Shown in pieces: positions 37,001-47,479 of a stretch of DNA of 64,000 nucleotides; position 1 is the first letter of the stretch, and each line of letters starts with the position of its first letter. The notes under the pieces were generated by a model. That model did no database searches. It worked only from the letters and a program-made list of their open reading frames with translations, and was not told the origin of the DNA. Both the position numbers and the translations under genes were made by a program. Origin of the DNA: Aspidiotus rigidus (Eukaryota > Arthropoda > Insecta > Hemiptera > Diaspididae); NCBI GenBank assembly GCA_035079385.1, contig JAVHKY010000037.1, positions 1,984,001-2,048,000 on the forward strand, read 5' to 3'.

Positions 37001-40000
37001 TAAGTATCATGATCCCTAACGAGTCAGAGAAGTCTCAAAAATTTGAATGATGATTGTGTAAAAAAGAGAGAAAAATTCGTTTTTTTTATTCACTATTCAT
37101 TTTGCATTGAGGTTGATTTTGTAGTTCGGTTGAAAGAAAAAGCAAAACATACTTTTGATAGACCTTCGTGCGTCGACTTGAATCAGAAGGAAAGCTCCAT
37201 ACCGTACGTATTTTACCGTATGCCATAAATTATCGTTCAATTGATCTGCGTTGACGATTGCCTACAAAGGATAAATTTTTCAACACACATGGTGAATATT
37301 ATTATTTCGACCGGAGAAATATTTTAAGCTACTTATTTTGAAAAGATTTCCCAACAGACTCACTTTTTCACTTTTGTTTATCTGAACCAATAAACGAATT
37401 TTTCCACCGAATATCCCGATTTCAATTCGATCTCCACTTTTGTGCGAAGCTGCGAACAACAGCCCGGCTGTTTTACTAGTTTTGAATCGAATAGAAAGAT
37501 GCTCAACCTGATATGTTGTATTGGCGGGCATTTTCACCAGCATATTTTGCGTCCCATTGAAATATAAAGTCGGTAAAACTAGACGAACAAAATATCACGA
37601 CTTGGTAATCTTGTTCTCTTTTCTCGCGGATATTAAAATTTCCTCAAATACCTTTGCTACACGTAGGTCCGCCGAACTCAGTCTTGGAACAGTCGCAAGA
37701 AAATCGATTCCATCCGTTAATACACTCTCCCTGATTGAAACACGGGCTAGATCCGCAAGGGTCAGGGTCTACTCGACAAACCGGTTCGATTGATTCTAGA
37801 AACAGTAATAATATTTTTTTGACGTAAGCAATTTTCAACTAGTTTCATTCCTAACGATAGGTATAGGTATCTCTAAATTCGATCTTACCCAGTTCTTGTT
37901 CTTCGGTGTATTTAACGACGTCGATGGGCTCATCATTAAGAATTAATTCACGAATACAGCCAACGTATCCAACTTTTAGAACACCACTCCAGATAGACAC
38001 CGGAAATTTCTCATCCACCATACGCTGCCAAGGTATTCCTCCAATATATAAGCCACTACCAAGATCCAATTGTCTCGATTCACCTAAAGAACCCGACAAA
38101 TTTGAAGGTTAGCAAAAAATTGATAAAAAAACTCCCTCAAATTTATTTTCATTATTAGGCCCATCCGCCATTCTTGACATCTACAACTTTCTCATTCCAC
38201 TGACGACGATGCACGAAGAAAGTTTCTCATAAGTAGGCTAGGTAAGGACTGTATAGGCTCACCTGGCAGCGAAAATTCTACGCCAAAACCATCGACAGCC
38301 ACACGACCATTTCGTCCTTCTCGGTGAAGTAAAACCGAATGCCACAGACCATCGTTCATTTTACCAATGCCCACTTGTTCTTTAACAGTTCCAGCACCTA
38401 GGTCCATTATCATGTAGATCTGACCCTCTATTAATTCGATAGCGAATACATCACTCTGTCAAAAGAAAAAATTATTGATTGTATTTAAATTTTTTAGAAA
38501 ATTGACGATCAAGATGTATTATCCCTATAACTTACAGCTGCTCCTCGAGCCTTACTGAAGACGAGTAAACCGTGGCGTTCAACGGTACGAAATTTAATGG
38601 CAAATGTACCCGCCTGAGCTGTGTCCCAATCAGGTAAGACCTGTAGTAATTACAAATCTGAATAATATCAAATGCACACAAAGTAAGTTCTAAAAGTGGG
38701 AATTATTCCTTTATCTGGACATCGGAAAAGAAAATCTATCAAAAAAATAGGAATAAGCAAGAGTAGAGACTCTCTTCACCCCGTTCACATAGGATTTTTC
38801 ATAATACGTATTTTTAGAGTATTTGAGTTGGTTAATCAAATTGAGCGAATCAGTGCCGTAGTTTCGCTCATTACATTACTTTGTGCATTCCTTAACTTAC
38901 CAAATAAGATTCAGGGGTGCTGAAACTGATGGCATCAGACGCATCCGAAGAGCGACACGTAAATGACATTTGACCTCCAATCGATACCAATTTACTGCCA
39001 CTTTTTGCTACTTCAAAAATATCAATTTTTGAATTATCCATTTCGAATATCATCTGGAATGAAAAATATTTGGGATACGTTACGTTTAGTTTTGAAAAAG
39101 TTTGTGGAGCACAAAGTTTTGACTCCACTGATCTGATTTGAAAAGAGTTAGATTCTACAGCTTAGCCAGAAAACGCCAGTGAGATTTGAATCGTGTGCGA
39201 GGTGACCGCCAAAACCACAAAACTTGGAAAATAGGGGAAATTGGATTGTTTTCTTTTTTCCTCTCTTTATAATTTAGGCATAGTTTCTTTTAAAATAGGC
39301 TCTGACACCCATTTTTCTGAGGCTGGGACCAATTTTCTAGTTTTCTTCTTTATTCAATGGAAGTGCGTGGAAGAAAACGGAAGGATAAACAGCGATAAGT
39401 TCCTACGCGGTAAATAGGTAGGCTCCATATTAAACAATTGAGAAACTCAATAATTGAAGATAGTCAACTGTTTCTAGCAAAAAGCTCGACTACTACGTTG
39501 AAGACGTTGTGTCAATGCCGAAATTAATTTCAAAGACAGTTGGAACATACACAAACTTTAAGTCAGCCAAATTTACTCATATCAAGTGCTAGTATCGCGC
39601 GCACGAGTTTCATCTTCCCGTTCTTCGAAAAAGCGAATTCTAGGGATTAAAGTAGAGACGTATCGAAGTCGACGCAGTATCAGTCGAAATAACTTTAGGC
39701 AGTAATATCATAAAAGTTTCTCCATTCCCCTTCATCGTTATCACTGCACAACCGAAGTACGAGGCGCGCCCTCCTTTCGCTTTCTTCTTTTTCATTACTC
39801 GTACCGAATTTCTCCATCCGTCTTCCTCTAGAGTACGTAAATTAGAATTCGAAATTACAAGGACGCGTCGAGAACGAACGGAGTCGGTTAATCGCAAGTA
39901 ATTAACTCGGAGTTAAAAGAGTCTGTCATTTAGAAACATTTTTGAAAGAAGCCATACATTGGATGGGTTTCAAGGCGGAACTTTTTTAATTATAAGAGGT

Positions 40001-42933
40001 AAAACAAGAGAAGAAAAAAAATAAAAATAAAAATGGGAAAAGAAGAGAAAAAAACTATTAGCTTTTACAAACCTTTCTCAAACAGCCGACGAAGTTTTGA
40101 TTAATGCTTGAGCCAGGTAATGCACGGGTATGTATACTGCCTCCGACAAATAATTTGTTGGATGAAAGTATCGTGAATGTGCCAGCAGTACTACCATGTT
40201 CTGAATAAATTGTATCCACGGTCACGCTGACCCGACAGAAACTGGTGATAGCAGATATCTGAAAAAAGGAAGCAAAACAGAAAATAATTCAGTTTTCTCC
40301 AATGATTCTAATATCAACGTGAAAAATTGACTATATTCAGTCTGTCCATAAGTAAATGTTAATAAAATTGCCTATGCGATCGCCGCTCGTACTTGTACGG
40401 ATGTGTGGAAGAGAAATAATTTTGCGAGGTGAGTGAAATATTGGATGCAATACAATCTGCTGGCCTAGCCTTACGCTCAGTCTTTTGCGCTTATCGTCCA
40501 GTTTCCTCAACTGCCTATCTTTCTCTACTGATCCACCCCTCCGTAGGTATCCACGACGACTCACATTCGCCTCACACTGGTTAACTTACCAAAATCACCC
40601 AACTTAATTTACTTAAACCACATCAAAGACGTCATTAATGAAGATTTTTCTCTCACAACCTGTCCTTCACCTTCTCTATCAATCGTGAGATCTCGCACTG
40701 CCGTATGAAAAACTCGGTTTTCATAATATTTTTACGAACTATCTGCCATCTATTCCTACCTTACTCACTTTACTCACCTTGCTCTTCTCCCCTCTCCCAG
40801 GAAATTTCTCCTACATTCCAACACGTTTTTCTCTCCAAGTCAGACAAGACCACCACTCTTCCAACCTCATCGTTCAGCGCATTCTCATCCTCCTATAGTA
40901 TACTTTAACCTCTCCTTTATTTTCAATTGCCCTCCTCTAGATATTACCTGGTCATATCGGCCGAGTTGACCTAGCTGCCAAGCAAGTCTTGCTCTTCTCC
41001 TCAATCTTTGACCCTACCCCTTCTCTGGCCTATGGTATCATCGGTCCCTCGTAATCGCATCATGGTAAATGCTTTGGTTTACGCGACCCCATCATAAACT
41101 TCTTTCAATTAAAAAAATCCCCGATTTCCTGATCCTCTTCAGTGTGTTAAGGAATTGGTTTGGCTCCCCGACTAACCCACTCCTTCCTTCTTCTTTGCCG
41201 CCTCCCCCCAATGCCAATACTGCCAGGCTGACGAAGTATTTTTCTTTTTTCTCTAGTCCATACCCCTTCCTAAACTTCGGGAATCCGTTTTCTGTCCCCA
41301 CTCAAGTCTCTTCTGCCCTCTCCAACAATACGAAATCCATTTTCTGATATTTACAACCAGTTTCAATCGTAATGTGAGATCATCGTCAGAAAATAGAAAC
41401 AACAGAGGATTATCAAAACTTTCATTTAGCCGATGGTGCAGTAAACACAGATTTGAACTCAAAGGTTTGCTGAGCAAAAATGTAGTAAATTTCTAGACGT
41501 TCAAGAAGTTGTAAATTTCTCGATGTTCAAAAGCTAATAAGTTTCTTGACGTCCAGAAAGTAGTCTGTTTCTGGACGTGGAAAAGCTAGTCTGGACGTCC
41601 AAAAATTGATAAATTCCTACTACATGAATGAACTCGAAAAAATTTCTGAATTTTAGAAACAGCATCATTGAGGTGAAAGAGAGACATAAGAGAAAGAGGT
41701 CATTTATGTTCTTAACGTCTGGTTTGATACGGTAAATTCATTGAGAGTTGTACCTAATCTCCTCTGCCTAGTAGTAGGAAGGAAGTTTTAATTACAATTT
41801 GACCATATTATACTTCGTAACGATCCCTGGATGCATTTGATTTTGATAGTTCAAAAAAAAAAAATCTATAAATCAATGGTATCGTAAATTCATGTCATAT
41901 AGTATAAGACTACGAAAACAATTTACCTCTTTTATGCGTCGATGCACAACCACTTTGTGCCATCTATAATCATCGAATCGTACACGGTTTGGTTTGATGT
42001 ACAAGTCAAGTTTGCCAGTTGTCACTTTCATAAGCATCGAAATACCTCCATCTTTAATGACAATATTTAGATAATCTTCACTGTTGCCTAGATGGGATCA
42101 CATAAAAATACATATTCATTCTTATAACGTCGTACCGTACAAAAAATAATGATCTACCTCACCGAAAAATACAAAATTAGACAACGCAAAACGGTAACAA
42201 GACTTAATTACGATATTATACGAGTGTTTCGAGTATACTCGTACTCAATTCAAAATTAGTGTAACTACAGGCCCATAGAAATCCTGAATTCGTACCTTCC
42301 TTTAAAATACTTGAATTATTTTTTAGTTTAGCATTGTTAAATTTTAAGCACCTTGTTATCAATTTTTACATTTTGGATATATTTTACATTTTTTCGAGAC
42401 CGCTCCACTCTATTCTCTCCTTTCTTCTATCGTGTGGTAAAAATATATTATTTTTTCACTTTCCAATCATCACTTCTTAAAAACTGGTGGTCAAAATTTG
42501 TTTCACGTCCAATCATGATTTTCATTTTCTATAGCTTCAATTTGGCTCCTAATATGTCTAAATTACTATGCCTCAAGCGCCGATAATGCTGCCTTACGCC
42601 TCTAATCCGCTTGTCGTTTCGCTCGATCTTACCCGTCAAAGCTGATGATATTCATCAGATTTCAACACTTCTTCCTTTGCCCAGCGAAGGAAACATCTGG
42701 CTCCACCATTCCCTCTCAAAAACTTGTCGTACATATGTAAATGCTTTAGAAATAGAAATACAAATTCAAAAAAATATACTCACCAGCGTGAAATAAAAAA
42801 CCATTGGCATATTTTGTCCTAAAACTGAAACTGACAGTTTCTTGAGTCGAGGCTGCGGCCTCGTTTTCAATTGCATTTAAATTATATTCTATGTATTCTT
42901 TTCCGTAAAACGTTGCCTCCGATGGAGCTTTTT
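30452..42933 (-). CDS. Nrx-1: Neurexin-1 (alpha-type), exons from LNS2 to C-terminus
   Basis: Twenty minus-strand exons: 42784-42933, 41927-42087, 40073-40258, 38901-39053, 38536-38640, 38263-38455, 37889-38083, 37652-37795, 37364-37578, 37153-37261, 35466-35657, 34930-35379, 34600-34758, 33854-33973, 33578-33756, 33302-33473, 32987-33228, 32783-32897, 31096-31404, 30452-31023. All are GT/AG (one donor is AAG|GTTTGT) with matching phases. They total 4121 nt and encode about 1372 residues. The order LNS2, LNS3, EGF-B, LNS4, LNS5, EGF-C, LNS6, stalk, transmembrane helix, tail is diagnostic of alpha-neurexin and excludes Nrx-IV/Caspr, which has discoidin and fibrinogen-like parts. Neurexins are presynaptic adhesion receptors binding neuroligins. 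The first listed exon starts mid-codon; signal peptide, LNS1 and EGF-A were not found. Confidence 0.9.
31096..31404 (-). CDS. Nrx-1: Neurexin stalk exon (Thr/Ser-rich)
   Basis: The exon is bounded by TTACTTTCAG and TCAG|GTGAGT. It encodes a linker with a conserved-looking acidic Cys pair (K-P-C-D-D-E-D-C-E-E-G-S-G-D), then a Thr/Ser-rich, probably O-glycosylated stretch. The S-G-D motif inside an acidic run could carry glycosaminoglycan, as reported for neurexin stalks. That last point is inference. Confidence 0.85.
32783..32897 (-). CDS. Nrx-1: Neurexin post-LNS6 juxtamembrane exon
   Basis: A small exon after LNS6, bounded by AATTTTACAG and CCTG|GTGAGT. It encodes a linker with D-D-L-I-F-S-G-A-G-S-G-C-N and a second Cys nearby (D-H-C). 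The S-G-A-G-S-G-C stretch resembles the conserved segment after LNS6 in other neurexins. A 1.4-kb intron full of repeat pieces separates it from the stalk exon. Confidence 0.85.
32987..33756 (-). CDS. Nrx-1: Neurexin LNS6 domain (3 exons)
   Basis: Exons 33578-33756, 33302-33473 and 32987-33228. The domain opens S-T-A-Y-E-F-G-P-G-R-G-L-I-T-F and includes the Ca-site-type residues around L-F-R-V-D-S-G. It ends with F-G-G-V-L-A-G-L-V-Y-N-G. LNS6 is the neuroligin-binding domain. The intron after F-P-V-G (33229-33301, 73 bp) is at the position of vertebrate splice site 4 and has no room for a cassette exon. Confidence 0.9.
33854..33973 (-). CDS. Nrx-1: Neurexin EGF-C exon
   Basis: A single exon encodes one EGF repeat with six Cys: C-N-H-N-T-C-D-N-R-G-I-C, then C-D-C, then P-T-C-S-D. 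It lies between LNS5 and LNS6, as expected. Acceptor GTTGGTCTAG, donor GACG|GTAAGA. Confidence 0.92.
34600..35379 (-). CDS. Nrx-1: Neurexin LNS5 domain (2 exons)
   Basis: Exon 34930-35379 (450 nt, the longest after the last exon) carries D-I-Y-F-Q-F-K-T-K-E-P-N-G-L-I-V-Y and N-R-W-H-T-V-S-I-R-Q, ending T-L-Y-I. Exon 34600-34758 continues with G-F-Q-G-C-L-A-N-M-H-L-N-G and the closing Cys. A good acceptor at 34759-34760 gives phase agreement. Confidence 0.9.
35466..37578 (-). CDS. Nrx-1: Neurexin LNS4 domain (3 exons)
   Basis: Exons 37364-37578, 37153-37261 and 35466-35657. The domain has L-S-I-R-F-K-T-S-K-T-A-G-L-L-F-A, N-D-N-L-W-H-T-V-K-Y-V-R, and F-I-G-A-I-Q-R-V-T-F-N. The 1.5-kb intron between the last two exons holds a 123-bp palindrome and a 310-bp MITE. 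The last Cys expected in many LNS domains is replaced by Ala in F-I-G-A-I. Confidence 0.88.
36000..36122. mobile_element. 123-bp near-perfect palindrome with 7-bp target duplication
   Basis: Arms 36000-36060 and 36062-36122 are inverted copies around a single central base, with one mismatch (TAAGGTGCTAG against CTAGCGCCTTA). GTCGCCA flanks both sides (35993-35999 and 36123-36129). It looks like a hairpin or foldback insertion in the neurexin LNS4 intron. The near-identity implies a young insertion. Confidence 0.88.
36213..36524. mobile_element. MITE, about 310 bp, in neurexin intron
   Basis: The left end AATTCGGGCCCAACAGCGCT and the complement of the right end (AATTCGGGCCCTACAACCGC) match over about 28 bp. 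Non-coding between. Confidence 0.65.
37652..37795 (-). CDS. Nrx-1: Neurexin EGF-B exon
   Basis: One EGF repeat: C-R-V-D-P-D-P-C-G-S-S-P-C-F-N-Q-G-E-C, then F-S-C-D-C and P-T-C-S-K. The upstream exon ends one base into the codon that this exon's first two bases (AA) complete. It separates LNS3 from LNS4, as in all alpha-neurexins. Confidence 0.92.
37889..39053 (-). CDS. Nrx-1: Neurexin LNS2 end and LNS3 domain (4 exons)
   Basis: Exons 38901-39053, 38536-38640, 38263-38455 and 37889-38083. The first closes LNS2 and opens LNS3 (A-I-S-F-S-T-P-E-S-Y-L). Later come F-A-I-K-F-R-T-V-E-R-H-G-L-L-V-F, N-D-G-L-W-H-S-V-L-L-H-R-E-G, L-Y-I-G-G-I-P, and V-G-Y-V-G-C-I-R-E-L-I-L-N. The layout is regular for a laminin-G/LNS fold. 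Confidence 0.9.
40073..42933 (-). CDS. Nrx-1: Neurexin LNS2 domain (3 exons), first exons in this window
   Basis: Exons 42784-42933, 41927-42087 and 40073-40258. The sequence from E-A-T-F-Y-G-K-E-Y-I through S-F-S-F-R-T-K-Y-A-N-G-F-L-F-H-A-G, Y-R-W-H-K-V-V-V-H-R and F-V-G-C-L-R-K matches neurexin LNS2. The first exon follows acceptor GACTGTTTCAG and begins with two bases completing a codon from an exon I cannot find downstream on the plus-strand coordinate (above 42933). Confidence 0.9.
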
Positions 42934-43432
42934 CTGAAACAGTCGAGGTAAATAATAAGATTAGTTTCTGAAGGATATTAGAATATTTAAACACTGAACA
43001 GTTGAATTCATCATGGTGGCCGCGGTCTTGTTATACTCGTATTTAAAGCACAACTTTAGGACAAAAACTAACAAAAGTCGTAGAATTTATTCGACTTTTC
43101 CTGTCTTTCCTCTCTTTTAGCAAGCTGTAGGACTCTTGCGATCTGTATTTCAACAGGAAACCTCTTTAATGGGAGGGGGGGTCGGAAAGCCATCCACCGT
43201 CCGGCCGACCTGCAAAGCTTGGAAATAAGAAATTTTTCAAGTCCCCTCCCATCACATATAGCTCGGTGGTCGGTGTGTACAGCCTGAAACATAGCCCCTT
43301 AAAGTAACTAGATATGCACCACTTCAAACACCATAAAATGACGGCTTCCTTAACGAAGTTAAACGAGGAACGCAGGGAACCTGTTTTATGATTCGAATGA
43401 GATTTGGTATTGAAAATTCAAGGAAGCCTAGA

Positions 43433-43695
43433 TCATATATAGCTCGACAGTCGAAATTTTTCTAAGTCCCTCTCCTATCATATATGGCTCGAGAGTCGAA
43501 ATTTTTCTAAGTTCCCCTCCTATCGTCTATAGCTCGAGATTCGAAATTTTTCTAAGTCCCCCTCCTATCATATATGGCTCGAGAGTCGATATTTTTCCAA
43601 GTCCCCCTTCTATCATATATAGCTCGAGAGTCGAAATTTTTCCAAGTCCCTCTCCTATCATATATGGCTCGAGAGTCGAAATTTTTTCAAGTTTT
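43433..43695 (+). repeat. 45-bp minisatellite array, about 6 units
   Basis: Units share CTCGAGAGTCGAAATTTTTC, TAAGTCCC or CAAGTCCC, CTCCTATCATATAT. The array runs into TTTTCGCTGGACGGCGGACG and the terminus CCCCCCATAAAACAGG, the same order as at 13926-14085. Confidence 0.85.
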
Positions 43696-44088
43696 TCGCT
43701 GGACGGCGGACGGCGGACGGCGCACGGCAGATTTCTCAAATAGCCCCCCATAAAACAGGTTCCCTGTTAAAGCTCATAATCTAAGGCATTCTAAGCCCCT
43801 CTTGTATCATATCATATATAGCTCAGAGGTCAAAATTCTAACAGAAAACCTGTTTTATCGGGGGGAGGGGGTTCGAAAAAAAGGTCCGCTGTCTGCCGTC
43901 CGCTGTCCGGCCGACCGCCAAAGCTCTGACCTCGAAAATTTTTCATGTCTCACTCCTATCAGATGTATCTTGAAGGTCGGAATTTTAACGGGGAACCTGT
44001 TTTCTATGGTTTTCTTAGCGGGGAACCCGCTATCTATTTTGTTAGGAGATTACATCCTCAGAAAACGCCCGTGAAGTTATTAACCTAA

Positions 44089-44108
44089 GGTTAGGTTAGG
44101 TTAGGTTA
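44089..44108 (+). repeat. Interstitial (TTAGG)4 stretch
   Basis: Four GGTTA units in a row, preceded by CCTAA. A shorter copy of the same motif (AACCTAAGGTTAGGTTA) is at about 44179. It has the insect telomere repeat sequence but is tiny and lies inside the composite repeat, so it is not a telomere. Confidence 0.6.
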
Positions 44109-44699
44109 CGGGACTTGGAAAAATTCGAGCCGTGAGCTATATATTACAGAGGGGGGTTCCTACGCGTCTGCGTCTGTGAAGTTATTAACCTAAGGTTAGG
44201 TTACAATATGGGACTTTGAAAAATTCCAACCGCAAGCTATATATTATAGGAGGGGGAGACTAAGAAATACGGCTTCCTTAACGAAGTTAAACGAGAAACG
44301 CAGGAAACCTGTTTTAAGATTTGTATGAGATCCGGTATTGGGAATTGGAGGAAGTCTGAATTTTTACAAAGCTAATCCAAAGAAGTGTTTGCTATTAACT
44401 CGACCTCTCAGGTGGTGTGGAACTGAGTTGATAATCTTATCATATAATTCAAATCGAAATTATCATTCTACATTCCCTCCTATCATATATAGCTCGAGGC
44501 TCGAAATTCTTCTAAATCTTCCAAGTCCCCCTCCTATCACATAAAGCTCGAAAGTCGAAATTCTTTCAAGTCCCCCTCCTATCATATATAGCTCGAGTCT
44601 CAAAATTTTTCCAAGTTTTTGGTTGGACGGCGGACGGCGCACGACGAACGGCGTTTTTTCCGAAAAGACCCCCGATAAAACAGGTTCCCTGTTAAAATT

Positions 44700-45205
44700 C
44701 TTGACTTTTGAGATGAATATGATAGGAGGGGGGCCCTGGAAAAATCCGACTCTTGGACAGATGGTAGGGAAATTTTGACTTTGATCTATATTTCATGGGA
44801 AAAGGGCTGGGGGGATTTTGGAAGATGAAAGAGAGACTTGGAAAATTTAATTGTAGGAATTTTTGTAGGCTAGATTTTGACGTTGTTTAGGCTATATATT
44901 GAAAGAATTTTTGTAGCCTAGATTGTAGTTCAAAGGAAGTTGTATACTGCTTAATAGGCCTAGTAATTAGGCCTAGATGCTATACATTATAGGAGTGGGA
45001 GACTAAGAAAAATTTTTGATTTTTGAGATGAATATGATAGGAGGGGGTGGGGGGCCTTGGAAAAATTCGACTCTCGGACAGATGGTAGGGAAATTTCGAC
45101 TTTGACCTATATCATGGAAAAAGGGTGGGGGGATTTTGGAAGATGAAAGAGGGACTTGGAAAATTTAATTGTAGGAATTTTTCTAGGCTAGATTTTGACG
45201 TTGAT
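44700..45205 (+). repeat. Direct duplication of a 200-bp segment
   Basis: 44700-44905 and about 45015-45205 are about 90 percent alike by eye. Both have GAGATGAATATGATAGGAGG, then GGACAGATGGTAGGGAAATT, then GATTTTGGAAGATGAAAGAG, then AGGCTAGATTTTGACGTTG. Confidence 0.75.
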
Positions 45206-45566
45206 ATGCCTATTTTCTATTTTCAAAGTTTTCACAATTCTTAACCTTGCTCTCACGTTTCACCAGCAATATTTTCTTTTATTTTAATTTTTCATGAAAT
45301 ATCACAAAATTTAATATTTTGAATTTATGTACTTCTTCTTCTTTTAATATTTAGGTAATGACAAATGAAGCTTTCCTCATTTAATACATAATAGAAATAG
45401 GGCAGAGGAATTTCGGGTTCCCCGCTGCCATTGCAACGTCTGCAATGGCTTCTAATTTTTTTGAAAAATTTTCCGTCCACCTTTCAACGTCCAACGTCCG
45501 GCCAAAATGGACTTAGAAACATTTTGCTTCTTTTCTTGAGTTATATATGATAGGAGGGGTACTTAA

Positions 45567-45568
45567 AT

Positions 45569-45624
<56 letters not shown>

Positions 45625-45652
45625 TTTATTTATTTAATTTATTATTTGTTTT
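45567..45652 (+). repeat. (TTTA)n microsatellite
   Basis: About twenty tandem ATTT units with two one-base interruptions near 45622 and 45637. Confidence 0.9.
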
Positions 45653-45724
45653 CTAATCAATTAATTTATTTATTGAGTTTCTTTCTTCCTTCATAGATCA
45701 TTCTGTTTTTCCAAGTCACTCTCC

Positions 45725-45960
45725 TATCATATATATAGGTTGGGGCTCACGACGTCATAGGTCAGCCTTGTGACATCACAATCTGATGACATCATAGATA
45801 AGTTTTTTTAAAATTCCCCTCCTATTATATATAGCTCCAAAGTCCGAGCCTGCGACGTCACAATTTGATGACGTCATAGGTCAGCCTTCTGAAATCCATA
45901 TCTTCCAGATCCCACGTGCCCCATAAAACAGGTTCCCTGTCATCTCTCGTGTAACTCCGT
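45725..45960 (+). repeat. Composite repeat copy with TGACGTCA words
   Basis: A diverged relative of 28328-28610. It shares ATATATAGCTCCAAAGTCC, GACGTCA words, CCACGTGCCCCATAAAA and ends CAGG-TTCCCTGT. Confidence 0.65.
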
Positions 45961-47475
45961 TAAATAACCTGTGAGTAAAATACTTTGGCCGGTATGGGAC
46001 AATCGCAGTCTTTACACTTGGTCTGCGTTCAACTGAGTGCGGAGTCAGGCCAGTGCTGTTATGAAGGACACGTTTCATAATATCGACCAAAAACTCAACT
46101 TTGGCGATATTAGACTTGGAAGATCTCGTAAGATGCCAACTCCTCCATCTTCCAATACATTCTAAATACGCGAAAACTAGTATAGACTAGGAAGAAAGCA
46201 AAAAACATCGACGCAGACCGATACAAATGTTGTACACAAAGTCAAGATTAGTTTATATGTAGGATTAAGTTGATAAAACTTACAGTCCAAAGCCAAAAAA
46301 AAAAAAAAAGAAACAAAGAAGAACATGGAAACTTTTTTTCATTTAAAATTAATGTGCCGTGCCTATCTATTTGACGGCTTCGAAAGAATTTTCGTGCCGT
46401 TGGATCGACCATTTGACTTTTATTTTTTGAGAAAGAACGAGTTTGAGTTTTGGAAAATTGAACCTCTTCTCCTCGGCCAAAAAATGTCTTGCTAAGTCGC
46501 TCTATACCTAGTTAACTAACGAGTGTGGGCGAAATTTTCCAACATCGAGAAAATCCTTCTTATTTAAACGGTAGGAACTTTCAACTCATGGTACAAATGA
46601 AACGTTATCGTATAAATTGCGATATATATGTATCTTTATAAGACGATCTAGTGTGTAATTTCCTGCTTCGACACTTGAATGCATCCGTTCGTTTTGATTT
46701 CAGTCGGTTGGCGCGTTCCTAAAATGATGCTTCTTGTATCGGAAATTCTTCTCTTAGGAAATACATAAATAATTTTGAAAAGACGTAAGTAGTAGAAGAA
46801 GCACGCGTATAACTTTACGTTATTTAATACATTCGGATAACAAATAATGTTTTGGAAATAATACAGTGTATCATCGACGATATACAAGAGCTTAAAGCAG
46901 TGGGCTAAACTTTTCTTTTCTTCTTTATTCGTATATCTATAATCCTCTATCTTTGAACGGGAGGTAATTTTGTGAGATACCGGTACGACGTACCTAATTC
47001 GCCTGCTTGTGATTGGTGGAGAAATCGTAAGTGCTTTCAAAGCACTAAAATCACATACGTAAACACGATGTGGATATACGAGTGATTCCGAAGATAATCT
47101 CTTATTTTATCCCTTTTATATATACATTTCGACAACTCAAGTGTAAAAATAAAAGATGATTCGACATTTTTTTTCCGCATGGCGAAGAGCTTCCTAAAGT
47201 TTGAAAAATAATAACGGATGGTGCTTTCAGGCAGTCAAATTTTCATCGATCATAATTTTCGATTAAAAAGAAAATATAATCGTGAACAATTTTTTTAGTA
47301 CCTTTCACTTTTTTCGAAGTCGAAATTTTTCATCTTTCAGAAAAAAGTTTTTAACTTCAGCCAACTTTGACCCGAAGTCGGAATTAAAGACTGTATTTAT
47401 AAATACAGCCTAATACTCTTCTTTCATATGTTCTTGAGATAGTTCACCAACCCTCGAACCATAACAGAACTGCTT
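45961..47475. other. No gene seen
   Basis: No frame with family features and no repeat of note apart from poly-A and poly-T runs. It could contain intron sequence of the neurexin gene, whose 5' exons must lie beyond. Confidence 0.4.
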
Positions 47476-47479
47476 GGTT

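Larger units (their letters stand above)
43140..44700. repeat. Composite repeat field upstream of neurexin LNS2 exon
   Basis: At least six copies or part-copies of the terminus AACAGGG-x-ACCTGTT (about 43150, 43376, 43757, 43845, 43989, 44686) alternate with GGACGGCG-type modules, minisatellite words and ACGGCTTCCTTAACGAAGTT (about 43338 and 44270). The family is the same as in introns of the RING gene. Confidence 0.75.

Noticed and set aside
44089..44108. Head-to-head telomere fusion
   Set aside because: The orientation is CCTAA followed by GGTTA, not TTAGG followed by CCTAA, and the same words recur within a dispersed repeat.
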